Source: Lentzea albidocapillata
GTDB lineage: Bacteria; Actinomycetota; Actinomycetes; Mycobacteriales; Pseudonocardiaceae
NCBI RefSeq assembly: GCF_000719115.1
Contig: NZ_JOEA01000012.1
Location: forward strand, 62,001 to 126,000
Reading direction: 5' to 3'
DNA length: 64,000 nt
Shown: in pieces, positions 33,460 through 43,331 of the stretch
Numbering within the stretch: position 1 is the stretch's first letter
Layout: each line of letters begins with the position of its first letter
Program-made: the position numbers and the translations under genes
Notes under the pieces: model-generated
What the model saw: only the letters and a program-made list of their open reading frames with translations
Database searches by the model: none
Told to the model about the DNA's origin: nothing

Positions 33460-33533
33460 GGCTCTTCTCCGTTCCACCGAATCAGCTGCGGTCTTGCGCC
33501 CACTATGCCGAGGCAGTCTTCACCATTCGGGCC

Positions 33534-34721
33534 ATGACGCGCATCGAGACCATCGCAGTGCACGGCGGCCGCGACGACCTCGCGGAGCTCGGCGTGCACG
33601 CTCCCCCCATCGACCTGTCCACCACCTACCCCGTGCCTGACCAGGCGCTCGGCGGGGAAGCGCTGGGTGAGTGGGCCACCGGCGCCGCGCGGGCCGGCTC
33701 GCCCGTCTACGCGCGGCTGCACAACCCGACGGTGGCCCGGTTCGAGCAGGCGCTCGCGGCTCTCGAGCACACCGAGACGTCCGTGGCGTTCGGCAGCGGC
33801 ATGGCAGCGGTGACCGCCGTGATCCAGGCCGCCTGCGTGATGGCGGGAAAACCGCACGTCGTAGCCGTGCGGCCGTTGTACGGCGGCACCGACCACCTGC
33901 TGTCGTCCGGTCTCCTGGGCGTCACGACGACGTACGTCGAAGCGGGCCTGGTGTCCTCCGCGATCCGGCCGGACACCGGGCTCGTGGTCGTCGAGACCCC
34001 GGCCAACCCCAACCTGGACCTCGTCGACATCGAGCACGTCGTGCGCCAGGCCGGCTCCGTGCCGGTGATGGTCGACAACACCTTCGCGACGCCGATCCTG
34101 CAGAACCCGGTGCTGCACGGCGCCTCCTACGTGCTGCACTCCGGGACCAAGTACCTCGGCGGGCACGGTGACGTGCTCGGCGGCGTCGTGGCCTGCTCCG
34201 AGTCGCTCGCGGCGGCGTTGCGGCAGGTCAGGATCATCACGGGCGCCGTCCTGCACCCCCTGGGCGGCTACCTGCTGCACCGCGGGCTGGCGACCCTGCC
34301 GTTGCGCGTCGAGGCGGCGTCCCGTTCGGCGGCGGTGCTGGCTTCGCGGCTGGCCGAGCACGACGCCGTGGAGTTCGTGCGCTACCCGTCCAGGTCACGG
34401 CAGATGCGCGGAACAGGCGCGATGATCGCGTTCGGTGTGCACGGCGATCCCGTCGAGGTGGTGCGGAAGCTGAAGCTCATCACGCCGGCCGTCTCATTGG
34501 GTTCGGTCGACACACTTATCGAGCACCCCTCGGCTTTGACGCACCGCCTGGTTCCCGGAGAAGAACTGCGTGCTTCTGGCGTTCCGGACAATTTGCTGCG
34601 CATTTCGGTGGGTCTCGAGCACGTAGAGGACATTTGGGACGACCTAAACGCAGCGCTCTGTGACGTCGCTTACGTTAAGTCTTCCCCAGGTGATTTCTTG
34701 GTGATGACCGCCACTCGCTAG
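33534..34721 (+). CDS. Cys/Met-metabolism PLP enzyme (methionine gamma-lyase or cystathionine gamma-lyase type)
   Basis: Protein of 395 aa, fold-type I PLP enzyme. Lys206 in LHSGTKYLGGHGD binds PLP, VDNTFATP (180-187) holds the PLP-ring aspartate, and SRLHNPT-like ARLHNPT marks the family. Family members cleave or make C-S bonds in methionine, cystathionine or homocysteine; the Lrp neighbour favours a degradative lyase. The last 20 residues (after NAAL) look non-homologous, as if the original stop were bypassed. A CCCCGA/TCGGGG hairpin (34726-34746) follows the stop. Confidence 0.88.
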   Translation: MTRIETIAVHGGRDDLAELGVHAPPIDLSTTYPVPDQALGGEALGEWATGAARAGSPVYARLHNPTVARFEQALAALEHTETSVAFGSGMAAVTAVIQAACVMAGKPHVVAVRPLYGGTDHLLSSGLLGVTTTYVEAGLVSSAIRPDTGLVVVETPANPNLDLVDIEHVVRQAGSVPVMVDNTFATPILQNPVLHGASYVLHSGTKYLGGHGDVLGGVVACSESLAAALRQVRIITGAVLHPLGGYLLHRGLATLPLRVEAASRSAAVLASRLAEHDAVEFVRYPSRSRQMRGTGAMIAFGVHGDPVEVVRKLKLITPAVSLGSVDTLIEHPSALTHRLVPGEELRASGVPDNLLRISVGLEHVEDIWDDLNAALCDVAYVKSSPGDFLVMTATR

Positions 34722-34750
34722 GGTTCCCCGAATCAGCGCGTCGGGGCGCG

Positions 34751-34794
34751 GGAGGTTCCGACGCGAGCATTTTTCCGTTTCGGAAGGAACCTCC
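34751..34794 (+). promoter_or_regulatory. Leader hairpin that can mask the permease ribosome site
   Basis: GGAGGTTCC (34751-34759) pairs perfectly with GGAACCTCC (34786-34794), and an inner TTCCG/CGGAA stem (34773-34785) forms with a TTT loop. The Shine-Dalgarno-like AAGGA (34784-34788) is shared between the two stems, and the GTG start is 2 nt after the outer arm. This could gate translation of the permease. Confidence 0.45.
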
Positions 34795-34796
34795 TC

Positions 34797-36203
34797 GTGA
34801 GTTCTGTGGAAACTGATGCGGACGGCTACACCAAGGCGCTGAGCAAGCGCCAGGTGCAGATGATCGCAATCGGTGGCGCGATCGGCGTCGGCCTTTTCCT
34901 GGGTGCGGGTGGACGCCTCGCCACAGCGGGGCCGTCGCTGATCCTGTCTTATGCGGTGTGCGGCCTCGCGGCGTTCTTCGTCATGCGCGCGCTGGGCGAA
35001 CTTGTGCTTCACAGGCCCGTGTCCGGCAGCTTCGTCGAGTACGCCCGCGAGTTCATCGGCCCGTGGGCCGGTTTCACCTCGGGCTGGCTCTACTGGCTGA
35101 ACTGGGCGATGACAGGCATCGCCGAGATCACCGCCATCGCGATCTACATGCACAAGTGGTTCCCCGACCTGCCGCAGTGGATCACCGCGCTGGTCGCACT
35201 GGTCGTGCTCGTCGCCATCAACATGCTGTCGGTCAAGCTCTTCGGTGAGCTGGAGTTCTGGTTCTCGGTCATCAAGGTGACCGCGATCGTGGTCTTCCTG
35301 GTGGTAGGTGCCGGTCTGGTCATCGGCAACGCCGACATCGGCGGTACGACGGCCTCGGTCTCGAACACCCTCGGCCACGGCGGCCTGTTCCCGGCAGGCG
35401 TCGGCATCGCCCTCATGACGTTGCAGGCCGTCGTCTTCGCCTACGCGGCCATCGAACTCGTGGGTATCGCCGCCGGTGAGACCAAGGACCCCGAAAAGGT
35501 CATGCCGCGCGCCATCAACGGCGTGGTCTACCGCATCGCGATCTTCTACGTCGGTTCGGTGCTGCTGCTGACGATGTTGTTGCCGTGGGACCACTTCACC
35601 GGCACCGAGTCGCCGTTCGTGACCGTGTTCTCGGCGCTGGGCATCCCGGTGGTCGGCGACATCATGAACGCCGTCGTGCTGACGGCCGCACTGTCCTCCT
35701 GCAACTCGGGTCTCTACTCGACCGGCCGCATCCTGAGGTCGCTGGCGCAGAAGGGCGAGGCGCCCGCGGTCACCGGTCGCATGAACTCCCGGCACGTGCC
35801 TTACGGCGGCATCCTCTTCACCGGTGTCGCCTACCTCTTCGGCGTGGTGCTCAACTACATCGTGCCGAAGGAGGCGTTCGACATCGCGATCGCCGTCGCG
35901 TCGCTGGGTGTCGTGTCGACCTGGGCCACGTTGATCATCTGTCAGCTGCGGTTGCGCAGGAAGGCCTTGGCGGGAGAGATCCAGCGGCCCTCCTATCGGA
36001 TGCCCGGAGCGCCTTACACCTCGTACGGAACGCTGGCGTTCCTCGCGTTGGTGATCGGGCAGATGGCGTTCGCGGGGACGGCCGAGAAGATCGCGTTCTG
36101 GTCGATTCCGGTGCTGGCACTGGTGTTGTTCCTCGGGTGGCGCTTCGTGAAGTCGCGTCAGCCGGTCGGTCCGGCGCAGGAGCGGCTGATCTCCGTCGAC
36201 TGA
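34797..36203 (+). CDS. APC-superfamily amino acid permease (AnsP/GabP-like)
   Basis: Protein of 468 aa with 12 predicted helices. The amino acid transporter signature is present ([18 protein letters not shown] in helix 1 and [20 protein letters not shown] around helices 2-3). Length and motif suit asparagine, GABA or aromatic amino-acid permeases; substrate not determined. GTG 34797 sits directly behind the leader hairpin. It may share function with the upstream lyase gene, 75 bp away. Confidence 0.9.
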   Translation: MSSVETDADGYTKALSKRQVQMIAIGGAIGVGLFLGAGGRLATAGPSLILSYAVCGLAAFFVMRALGELVLHRPVSGSFVEYAREFIGPWAGFTSGWLYWLNWAMTGIAEITAIAIYMHKWFPDLPQWITALVALVVLVAINMLSVKLFGELEFWFSVIKVTAIVVFLVVGAGLVIGNADIGGTTASVSNTLGHGGLFPAGVGIALMTLQAVVFAYAAIELVGIAAGETKDPEKVMPRAINGVVYRIAIFYVGSVLLLTMLLPWDHFTGTESPFVTVFSALGIPVVGDIMNAVVLTAALSSCNSGLYSTGRILRSLAQKGEAPAVTGRMNSRHVPYGGILFTGVAYLFGVVLNYIVPKEAFDIAIAVASLGVVSTWATLIICQLRLRRKALAGEIQRPSYRMPGAPYTSYGTLAFLALVIGQMAFAGTAEKIAFWSIPVLALVLFLGWRFVKSRQPVGPAQERLISVD

Positions 36204-36262
36204 CCCGGCGTCGCCCGGAGGGCTGCGCAGCGGGGTCGTGGACCTCGAATATGCTGGTGAGC

Positions 36263-36886
36263 ATGGTTGCTGCCCCACCCGTCATCGGCGTGCTAGCCCT
36301 CCAGGGCGACGTCCAGGAACACCTCGTGTCGCTCGCGAAGTGCGATGTCACCGCGCGCCCCGTCCGCCGCGCCGAGGAGTTGGACGAGCTCGACGGCATC
36401 GTCATCCCCGGCGGCGAGTCGACGACCATGAGCAAGCTCCTGGTGAACTTCGAGCTGCTGGAGCCGCTGCGTGCCAAGATCAAGGCCGGGTTTCCCGCCT
36501 ACGGGTCGTGCGCGGGCATGATCCTGCTGGCCGAGACCGTGCTGGACGGCCGGGAGGACCAGGAGCAGCTCGGCGGCCTGGCCGTCACGGTCCGGCGCAA
36601 CGCGTTCGGCAGGCAGGTCGACTCGTTCGAGACCGACCTCGACCTGGCAGGGGAGACTGTGCACGCCGTGTTCATCCGGGCACCTTGGGTGGAGGCGGTG
36701 AGCGGGGAGGTCGAGGTTCTCGCTACGGTTCCTGTTACGGCTGAGGCGGGAGACGCCGCCGGTAGGATCGTCGCGGTCAGGCAGGGCAACGTGCTGGCGA
36801 CGGCGTTCCACCCGGAGCTCACGGGTGACGAGCGTGTTCACCGACTGTTCGTTGACATGGTTCGCGGTTCGACGGAGGAGAAATGA
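36263..36886 (+). CDS. pdxT: Pyridoxal 5-phosphate synthase glutaminase subunit
   Basis: Protein of 207 aa (211 if ATG 36251 is used), class I glutamine amidotransferase. The triad is Cys83 (AYGSCAGM), His183 and Glu185 (AFHPELTGD); [12 protein letters not shown] and PGGESTTM are PdxT hallmarks. It supplies ammonia to PdxS. ATG 36263 has GGTGAG just upstream. The stop overlaps yebC as ATGA, the order seen in mycobacteria. Confidence 0.96.
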   Translation: MVAAPPVIGVLALQGDVQEHLVSLAKCDVTARPVRRAEELDELDGIVIPGGESTTMSKLLVNFELLEPLRAKIKAGFPAYGSCAGMILLAETVLDGREDQEQLGGLAVTVRRNAFGRQVDSFETDLDLAGETVHAVFIRAPWVEAVSGEVEVLATVPVTAEAGDAAGRIVAVRQGNVLATAFHPELTGDERVHRLFVDMVRGSTEEK

Positions 36887-37632
36887 GCGGCCACTCCAAG
36901 TGGGCGACCACCAAGCACAAGAAGGCCGCTATTGACGCCAAGCGCGGCAAGCTCTTCGCGCGGCTGATCAAGAACATCGAGGTGGCGGCCCGCACGGGCG
37001 GCGGCGACCCCGACGGCAACCCGACGCTGTTCGACGCGATCCAGAAGGCCCGCAAGAACTCGGTGCCGCTGGACAACATCGAGCGCGCCCGCAAGCGCGG
37101 CGGCGGCGAGGAAGCCGGCGGCGCCGACTGGCAGACGATCATGTACGAGGGCTACGGCCCGAACGGTGTCGCGGTGCTCATCGAGTGCCTCACGGACAAC
37201 CGCAACCGCGCCGCCACCGAGGTCCGCACGGCCATGAGCCGCAACGGCGGTTCGATGGCCGACCCCGGCTCGGTGTCGTACATGTTCAGCCGCAAGGGCG
37301 TCGTGATCGTGCCGAAGGCGGGCACGAACGAGGACGACGTCATGCTGGCGGTCCTGGAGGCAGGCGCCGAGGAGGTCAACGACCTGGGCGAGGCCTTCGA
37401 GGTCGTGTCCGAGGCCGGCGACCTGATCCCGGTCCGCAAGGCACTGCAGGAGGCGGGCATCGACTACGAGTCGGCCGAGTCGAGCTTCATGCCGTCGGTG
37501 TCGGTGGAACTGGAGGCCGAGGGCGCCAGGAAGATCTTCAAGCTGATCGACGCGCTGGAGGACTGCGACGACGTGCAGAACGTCTTCGCGAACTTCGACG
37601 TGTCGGACGAGGTCATGGCCGAGGTCGGCTGA
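36883..37632 (+). CDS. yebC: YebC/TACO1-family protein
   Basis: Protein of 249 aa. The family start [20 protein letters not shown] is intact, followed by [20 protein letters not shown] and an acidic C-terminal half. Long labelled a transcriptional regulator; family members also act in translation. ATGA overlap with pdxT. In most actinobacteria ruvC follows; here the operon ends with a hairpin. Confidence 0.96.
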   Translation: MSGHSKWATTKHKKAAIDAKRGKLFARLIKNIEVAARTGGGDPDGNPTLFDAIQKARKNSVPLDNIERARKRGGGEEAGGADWQTIMYEGYGPNGVAVLIECLTDNRNRAATEVRTAMSRNGGSMADPGSVSYMFSRKGVVIVPKAGTNEDDVMLAVLEAGAEEVNDLGEAFEVVSEAGDLIPVRKALQEAGIDYESAESSFMPSVSVELEAEGARKIFKLIDALEDCDDVQNVFANFDVSDEVMAEVG

Positions 37633-37649
37633 CCACCAGCAGCAGCACG

Positions 37650-37681
37650 AACGCCGGTCACGCAGCAGCGTGGCCGGCGTT
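37650..37681. terminator. Bidirectional terminator (14-bp stem, AGCA loop)
   Basis: Arms 37650-37663 and 37668-37681 pair with one G.T, followed on the plus strand by TCGCGTTC. Separates yebC from the convergent tetR gene. Confidence 0.8.
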
Positions 37682-37687
37682 TCGCGT

Positions 37688-38278
37688 TCACTCCCAGGGG
37701 AGCTTGCGCAGCGTCAGTTCGACGAGCCGCCGCAACTGCTCGCGGGTGGCGCCGGTGGACGCCTGGACCGCGATGCCGTGCGACATCGACAGCACGTAGA
37801 CCGCCGCGTCACGTGGGTCGGCGTCAGCAGGTAGGTCGCCATCGGCAAGGGCGCGCGTGAAGCGTTCGGTGAGAATTTCTTCTGCGGCGTGGCGGCGGGC
37901 GGAGAGTTCGGCCTTGGCCTCGACGGCGGTGTCGCCGGTGGCCAGGGCGCTTTGGACGAGCAGGCAACCCGGTGGGGTGTCGTCGCCCGTCGTGGTGTCC
38001 ACGGCGCCCTGCAGCCAGAGGCGGGCCACGTCGCGGACTGTCGGGGCCAGCAGGGCGACCGGACCGTAGGTGGAGACGGTGGCGGCGTAGTGGTCGGTCA
38101 CCTGCTTGAACAGGCCCGCTTTCGAGCCGAACGCGGCGTAGACGCTGCCCGGCTTGAGGTTCGTGGCGGCCGAGAGGTCGGCCATGGTGGCGCCCTCGTA
38201 GCCCTTGGCCCAGAACACCCGCATGGCGGCGGCCAGGACGTGCTCCGTGTCGAACTCCCGCGGCCTGCCGACTGCCAT
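37688..38278 (-). CDS. TetR-family repressor
   Basis: Protein of 196 aa. N-terminal helix-turn-helix FWAKGYEGATMADLSAATNL with KPGSVYAAFGSKAGLFKQV. The C-terminal domain is of the TetR_C type seen in AcrR/LfrR-like regulators. ATG 38278 has GGAGG eight nt upstream. Divergent from the SDR-MFS pair; two copies of one palindrome between them are probable operators, so it likely represses both genes and itself. Confidence 0.9.
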   Translation of the reverse strand: MAVGRPREFDTEHVLAAAMRVFWAKGYEGATMADLSAATNLKPGSVYAAFGSKAGLFKQVTDHYAATVSTYGPVALLAPTVRDVARLWLQGAVDTTTGDDTPPGCLLVQSALATGDTAVEAKAELSARRHAAEEILTERFTRALADGDLPADADPRDAAVYVLSMSHGIAVQASTGATREQLRRLVELTLRKLPWE

Positions 38279-38296
38279 CGTGGCCCTCCTCACCTT

Positions 38297-38312
38297 TTGA
38301 GTGCTCGTTCAA
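38297..38312. promoter_or_regulatory. TetR operator copy 1
   Basis: TTGAGTGCTCGTTCAA. Its reverse complement matches the site at 38349-38364 at 13 of 16 positions (consensus TTGARCRAGCAYTCAA). It lies 18 bp upstream of the tetR start. Confidence 0.6.
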
Positions 38313-38348
38313 GATATCACTTGCCGGTCGACTGGCTGCGGTGACATC

Positions 38349-38364
38349 TTGAGCAAGCATTCAA
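38349..38364. promoter_or_regulatory. TetR operator copy 2
   Basis: TTGAGCAAGCATTCAA, in opposite orientation to copy 1 and 52 bp from it centre to centre. It lies 19 bp upstream of the SDR start. Two matching sites in the divergent promoter suggest co-operative repression. Confidence 0.6.
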
Positions 38365-38383
38365 CAAGGACAGGGGAAGTGCG

Positions 38384-39116
<733 letters not shown>

Positions 39117-39127
<11 letters not shown>

Positions 39128-40355
39128 GAGCCGGGTGATGATCCCGATCATCATGATCGCGGTGTTCGTCATTCCGATGGGCATCTCGGGAACGGCCATC
39201 GCCCTCCCGCACATCGCCGGCGAACTCGGCAGCTCACCGGCGATGCTGCAGTGGGTGGTCAACGGATTCAACGTCACGTTCGCCGTCTTCAGCCTGGTCT
39301 GGGGCATCGCGTCCGACCGAATCGGCTACCGCGCCACGTTCCGGCTCGGCGTCGCGCTGGTGCTGGCCGCCTCCGCGATGAGCGCGCTCGCGCCGAACCT
39401 GCTGGTGCTCGACGCCGCCAGGCTCGTCGCGGGCGTCGGTTGCGCGGCGGTCGCCACCGGTGGAACCTCGTTGCTGTCCAACGCCTTCAGCGGTGCCGAA
39501 CGCGGACGCGCCTTCGCCGTGTTCGGCACCGTGATCGGTCTCGGACTTGCCCTGAGCCCAACGATCTCAGGCGGGCTCATCGCGTTGTTCGACTGGCGCG
39601 GTGTCTTCGCGGCGCACGCGGTGCTGGCGGTGCCCGCGCTCGCGTTGAGCGCGTTGCTCCCGAATCTCCGAAGCGCAGAACGCCGCAAGCTGGCTGATTT
39701 TTCGTTGCTGCGCAACCAGTACTTCCTCGCGCTGACGCTCGTGCCCGTCGCCGGCGCGTTCGGCTTCGTCACCCTGCTCACGTACCTGCCGGTGGCGTTC
39801 AGCGGGGTCGCGGCACTGTCCGCGGGAGAGACCGGGCTGTTGATGCTGCCGATGGCGATCCCGGTGCTCATCGGACCGATGATCGGTGCGCGGGGCTCGC
39901 CCATGACGATCATCCGAGTTTCGTTGGCAGCACTCGTCCTCGGCACGCTGGGCATGCTCCTGCTGGCGCCGGGAACCTGGCTCGGCTGGCTCGTCCTGCC
40001 GATGGTGCTGCTCGGTTTCGGGTTCGGCCTGCCGATGGGCCTGATCGACGCCGAGGCGCTCGCCGCCGTCCCCGCGCACAGCATCGGAACGGCCTCAGGC
40101 GTCCTCAACCTCGTTCGCATGGGCAGTGAGGCCATCGCTGTAGGTCTTTACGCCGTCACGCTCACCTGGTTGATCGGACGATCCATTCCCGACCGCGACC
40201 TCGCCCACGACACCGCCGCCGGACACCCCGGCCAGGCGGCGGTCTACGCGAACGCGTTCCACTGGGTGATGATCGCCCAGGCGGTTCTCGTCACGATCAC
40301 GATCATCGCGATCGAACGCCTGCACCGCGCGAGAGTCAAGACTGCGGTGAGCTGA
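39117..40355 (+). CDS. MFS drug efflux-type transporter
   Basis: Protein of 412 aa with 12 or more hydrophobic helices. The motif-A position reads WGIASDRIGYRATFRLG between helices 2 and 3, and GVGCAAVATGGTSLL resembles helix 4 of drug:H+ antiporters. It would export a toxic compound, possibly one also modified by the SDR; both are under the TetR regulator. ATG 39117 overlaps the SDR stop; ATG 39138 is an alternative. The last 20 bp overlap the convergent DUF397 gene. Confidence 0.88.
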
Positions 40356-40506
40356 CCTTCACGTCGTTCAGGAACGCCGACCACGCGGCCGCCGAGAAGG
40401 GGAGGTGCGTGGTCGGCGCCTTGCTGTCGCGGATGCCGACGCCGTGGCCTACCTCGACGCAGTTGTCGCCGGTGCCGCTGTAGCTGCTCTTGCGCCAGTT
40501 GGTCAT
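40336..40506 (-). CDS. DUF397 small protein
   Basis: Protein of 56 aa with the DUF397 pattern: WRKSSYSGTGDNCVEVG, then VGIRDSKAP and FSAAAWSAFLNDVK. These small acidic partners sit after XRE-DUF5753 regulators throughout streptomycetes and relatives, and the pairs influence development and antibiotic production. ATG 40506 overlaps the XRE stop as ATGA. Convergent overlap with the MFS gene at the 3-prime end. Confidence 0.88.
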   Translation of the reverse strand: MTNWRKSSYSGTGDNCVEVGHGVGIRDSKAPTTHLPFSAAAWSAFLNDVKVSSPQS

Positions 40507-41336
40507 TGGAGGCCCTCCAAGATGCTGTTGATCACCGCCCTCGATTGTTCCTCATCCAACGCGACGGCTGCGAGGTCCGTCAGGATGGTCTCGTAGGTGT
40601 CAACGGTCTCCTTGTCATCGAAGAACAAGCAGCACCTGACACTCTCGATGTAGACGACCGGTGGGTACTTCGGGAACTTCATCACCCGGAAGTCGCCGGA
40701 TGTGCCCGCGTGCATGCCGGCCGATCGAGGGATGATCCGCAGGCTGATGTACTTCCGCACCGACATCCGCAGGAGGTGAGCGAGCTGTTCGCGCCACACC
40801 TCCTCGCCGCCGACCGGTAGCCACAGAGCCTGTTCGTGCACGTAGAAGTTGAACTTCCGGTCCGGATCGAGGATCTCCGCCCTCGCGACACGTGCGGCGA
40901 CGAGAGGCGGCACGTTCTCTGCTTCGACAGGAGCGGCCTCGGTGACGACGGTGATGTACTCGGGAATCTGCAGAAGACCTGGCACGAGGATCATCGACCA
41001 ACAGTCGATCTGGTTGGCGTTCTGCTCCTGCTCGATCAGTGTGCGGACCTGGTCCGGTACGCCGTCTTCGGGCATCTGCAGCCAGACGTTCCCCGACTCG
41101 CGGAACAGGTCGAGCAGGCGTTCGCGCTCTTTGAGTGGTGTGCGGCAGTAGGCGAGAAGTTCGCGGACCTCCGACTCGTTCACTCCGCCTTTGCCGGCGA
41201 GCATGTCGGACAACTTGGCCTCCTGCCAGCCGAGTGCCTCGGCGAGCTGGCGCTGGGTCAGGCCGGTGCTCTCGATGGCGGCTCGGACGCCGTTGCCGAA
41301 CTCGCGGCCCACCACGCTGGACGATCTCTTGGGCAT
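40503..41336 (-). CDS. XRE-family regulator with DUF5753 domain
   Basis: Protein of 277 aa. Helix-turn-helix LTQRQLAEALGWQEAKLSDM (about 25-44) then the DUF5753 domain from about 100 (SMILVPGLLQIPEYITVVTE). Compare the orphan XRE-DUF5753 at 4576. Here the DUF397 partner is present and translationally coupled, giving a complete pair. ATG 41336. Divergent from the DUF4262 gene with 125 bp between. Confidence 0.9.
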   Translation of the reverse strand: MPKRSSSVVGREFGNGVRAAIESTGLTQRQLAEALGWQEAKLSDMLAGKGGVNESEVRELLAYCRTPLKERERLLDLFRESGNVWLQMPEDGVPDQVRTLIEQEQNANQIDCWSMILVPGLLQIPEYITVVTEAAPVEAENVPPLVAARVARAEILDPDRKFNFYVHEQALWLPVGGEEVWREQLAHLLRMSVRKYISLRIIPRSAGMHAGTSGDFRVMKFPKYPPVVYIESVRCCLFFDDKETVDTYETILTDLAAVALDEEQSRAVINSILEGLQ

Positions 41337-41461
41337 GGACGGACGGTAGGGGCAGCGCCGCGAAAGCTCTATCGTTTCCGGCCAAATATGCCTGAAGGTG
41401 GGAGCCTTGGAACAGCTCCAAGCAGGCATAAGGCGCCGGGAGGTGCCGTAGGCTGGGTGCC

Positions 41462-41962
41462 GTGCTTTCCGACGAAGACATCGAGCTGCGCGCCCGCCTG
41501 CTCTCCGCGGCCGACCGGTTCGGCCACACCAACATCGTTGTGAACCCGGACGCCGAGGGCGCGGGATACGTGTTCTCGGTGGGGGCCTGGCGCCGGTTCG
41601 GCGTGGCCGAGGCGGTGGTGATCGGGCTGCCGCAGGGCATGGGCGAGAACCTGATCAACATGTACGTCCAGCGGGCCAGTGGTGGCGAGCGGTTCCAGCC
41701 CGGCAAGCTCTACGACGACTTCTTCGACGGGGTGCCCGTCGCGTTCGAGCGGGTCTACAAGGGGTTCTACCCGGAGTTCTTCGGGAGCGCGTACCTGCTC
41801 TACGACGGGTCGGACTTCGCGGCGCTGCAGATCATCGTGCCGACGCCGCAGGGGCAGTGGCCGTGGCAGCCGGACGCGCCGGAGGGGTTCCACGACCACC
41901 AGATCATCCTCACCGAGAGCGGCCTGCCGGAGAGCTGGACGCCGGGGGTCACCGGGCCGTGA
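41462..41962 (+). CDS. DUF4262-type protein
   Basis: Protein of 166 aa. The sequence GYVFSVGAWRRFGVAEAVVI and the later PTPQGQWPWQPD/FHDHQIIL fit the DUF4262 family, whose function is unknown. GTG 41462. Coupled by GTGA to the downstream acetyltransferase, so the two probably act together or share regulation. Confidence 0.75.
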   Translation: MLSDEDIELRARLLSAADRFGHTNIVVNPDAEGAGYVFSVGAWRRFGVAEAVVIGLPQGMGENLINMYVQRASGGERFQPGKLYDDFFDGVPVAFERVYKGFYPEFFGSAYLLYDGSDFAALQIIVPTPQGQWPWQPDAPEGFHDHQIILTESGLPESWTPGVTGP

Positions 41963-42426
41963 ACGTCCACATCGGACCGTTGACGGGCGGGCACGCCGGT
42001 GAGGTCATGACGGTCCAGCGCGCCGCGTACCTCGCGGAAGCCAGGCGGTACGGGGCGTGGGACCTGCCGCCGCTCGTCGAGACGCTGGATGAGATCCGGC
42101 GCCACCTGGGCGACGGCATGCCGGCGTTCGGCGCGTTCGACGGGGCGCGGCTCGTCGGGTCGGTGCGCAGCCGCGTCGACGGTGAGCGGATGGAGGTCGC
42201 CCGGCTGGCCGTCGCACCGGACGTGCAGGGCGGTGGGGTCGGGCGGAAGCTCCTCGAGGCGATCAGCGAGCGGGCGCCCGCGGAGGTGCGGGTCGTCTGG
42301 TTGTTCACCGGCGCCGAGAGCGACGGGAACATCGGGTTCTACGAGAGCGCCGGGTTCGTGCGGGTCAGCGAGCACCTCGACGCCGTCGGCATCAGGTGCG
42401 TCACTCTGGAGCTGAAGGTCGTCTGA
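41959..42426 (+). CDS. GNAT-family N-acetyltransferase
   Basis: Protein of 155 aa. The acetyl-CoA loop is VAPDVQGGGVGRKLLEAI (about 88-105), and NIGFYESAGFVRVSEHL is the C-terminal GNAT signature. Acceptor substrate not known. GTG overlaps the stop of the DUF4262 gene. Confidence 0.88.
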   Translation: MNVHIGPLTGGHAGEVMTVQRAAYLAEARRYGAWDLPPLVETLDEIRRHLGDGMPAFGAFDGARLVGSVRSRVDGERMEVARLAVAPDVQGGGVGRKLLEAISERAPAEVRVVWLFTGAESDGNIGFYESAGFVRVSEHLDAVGIRCVTLELKVV

Positions 42427-42446
42427 TGTTCTGAGGGAGACCAAAC

Positions 42447-42497
42447 CGTTGTCCGGAGGTCGTTGTCCGGTTTTCCGGCGCCGACACCGGACAACGA
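42447..42497. repeat. CGTTGTCCGG direct and inverted repeats
   Basis: CGTTGTCCGG occurs at 42447-42456 and 42461-42470, and the inverted form with 11-bp arms (42460-42470 with 42487-42497) makes a hairpin with a 16-nt loop. It is probably a terminator after the GNAT gene, but three copies of the arm also allow two alternative folds. Confidence 0.5.
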
Positions 42498-42562
42498 TCT
42501 ACCTGTAGAAATGCGGTGCGATCGTCGGTCCGGGGGGATCCGTGATCGCTGCCGGGGGAGGA

Positions 42563-42607
42563 GCGTCCCGCACCGCAGGAGGCACAGGGGGATGCGGCGC
42601 GGGACGC
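42563..42607. terminator. 15-bp-arm hairpin
   Basis: Arms 42563-42577 and 42593-42607 match at 14 of 15 positions. Located just past the stop (42620) of the minus-strand DinB-like gene; together with the repeat at 42447-42497 it separates the convergent genes. Confidence 0.7.
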
Positions 42608-42619
42608 TTCGGAAAGAAC

Positions 42620-43183
42620 CTAGGGCTTACGTCCCAGAAGTCCGATCAGTCGCGTCTGGTCGTCCGCGTCCGGCGGCACCGGAACGGGCGAGTCGAACAT
42701 CGGCGAACCACTCCATTCGCCGATGCTCCGCTCGACGTAGTTCAGGACGGTCGAGGCGAGATCGGGATCGATGCGTTCGTCGGCGCCGATCGAGCGCGCC
42801 AGGTCCCAGGCGTGGACCGCGAGATCCGTGGTCATCTGCCAGCAGTACTCCTCGGCGTCCAGCTTCCCCGACGACACGGTCACGGGTTTCGCCAGCGCGA
42901 ACGGCCCGAGCCACGCCTCGCGCGCCGCCGCGGCCGCCACGACCCAGGACACGAGCGGGTCGTCGCCCAGGTTGTCGTGGTCGAACCGGTCGCCGACCTG
43001 CTCCGCCGTGCAGCCGGCCAGCAGTTCCGGCGCCCAGAGCTGCTCGTACACGAGGTGGCCGACGAGGTCTCTGACCGACCACTCCCGGCAGGGGGTGCCG
43101 AGCGACCACTGGTCCGGGGCGACCTGCCGGACCCGCCGGTCGAACTCCGTCATCGCCACACCGTGCGCCTGGATCAAGTCCAT
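42620..43183 (-). CDS. Mycothiol-type DinB/TIGR03086-like metal-binding protein
   Basis: Protein of 187 aa. Features of the maleylpyruvate-isomerase/DinB-like N-terminal domain: PCREWSVRDLVGHLVYEQ (His in the metal site), LDAEEYCWQMTTDLAVHAWDLARSIG with a second His, and a final VPPDADDQTRLIGLLGR, the usual ending of TIGR03086 proteins. Probably a mycothiol-dependent enzyme of unknown substrate. ATG 43183. Confidence 0.82.
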   Translation of the reverse strand: MDLIQAHGVAMTEFDRRVRQVAPDQWSLGTPCREWSVRDLVGHLVYEQLWAPELLAGCTAEQVGDRFDHDNLGDDPLVSWVVAAAAAREAWLGPFALAKPVTVSSGKLDAEEYCWQMTTDLAVHAWDLARSIGADERIDPDLASTVLNYVERSIGEWSGSPMFDSPVPVPPDADDQTRLIGLLGRKP

Positions 43184-43331
43184 CCCAGCAGTGCATCAAA
43201 TCTCGCCCAAGTGCGCACCCCGGCGTGAGAGTTAAGCCACTTGGGCGCAACCCTGATTTCAAACCGTACGCGCGTTCGGCGTAATCTCGACCAGATCCGC
43301 CGTGACATCGTTGACACGAAGGGACGATGAC

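Noticed and set aside
42447..42497. CGTTGTCCGG repeats as a CRISPR fragment
   Set aside because: Only three copies, one inverted, with irregular short spacing and no cas genes.
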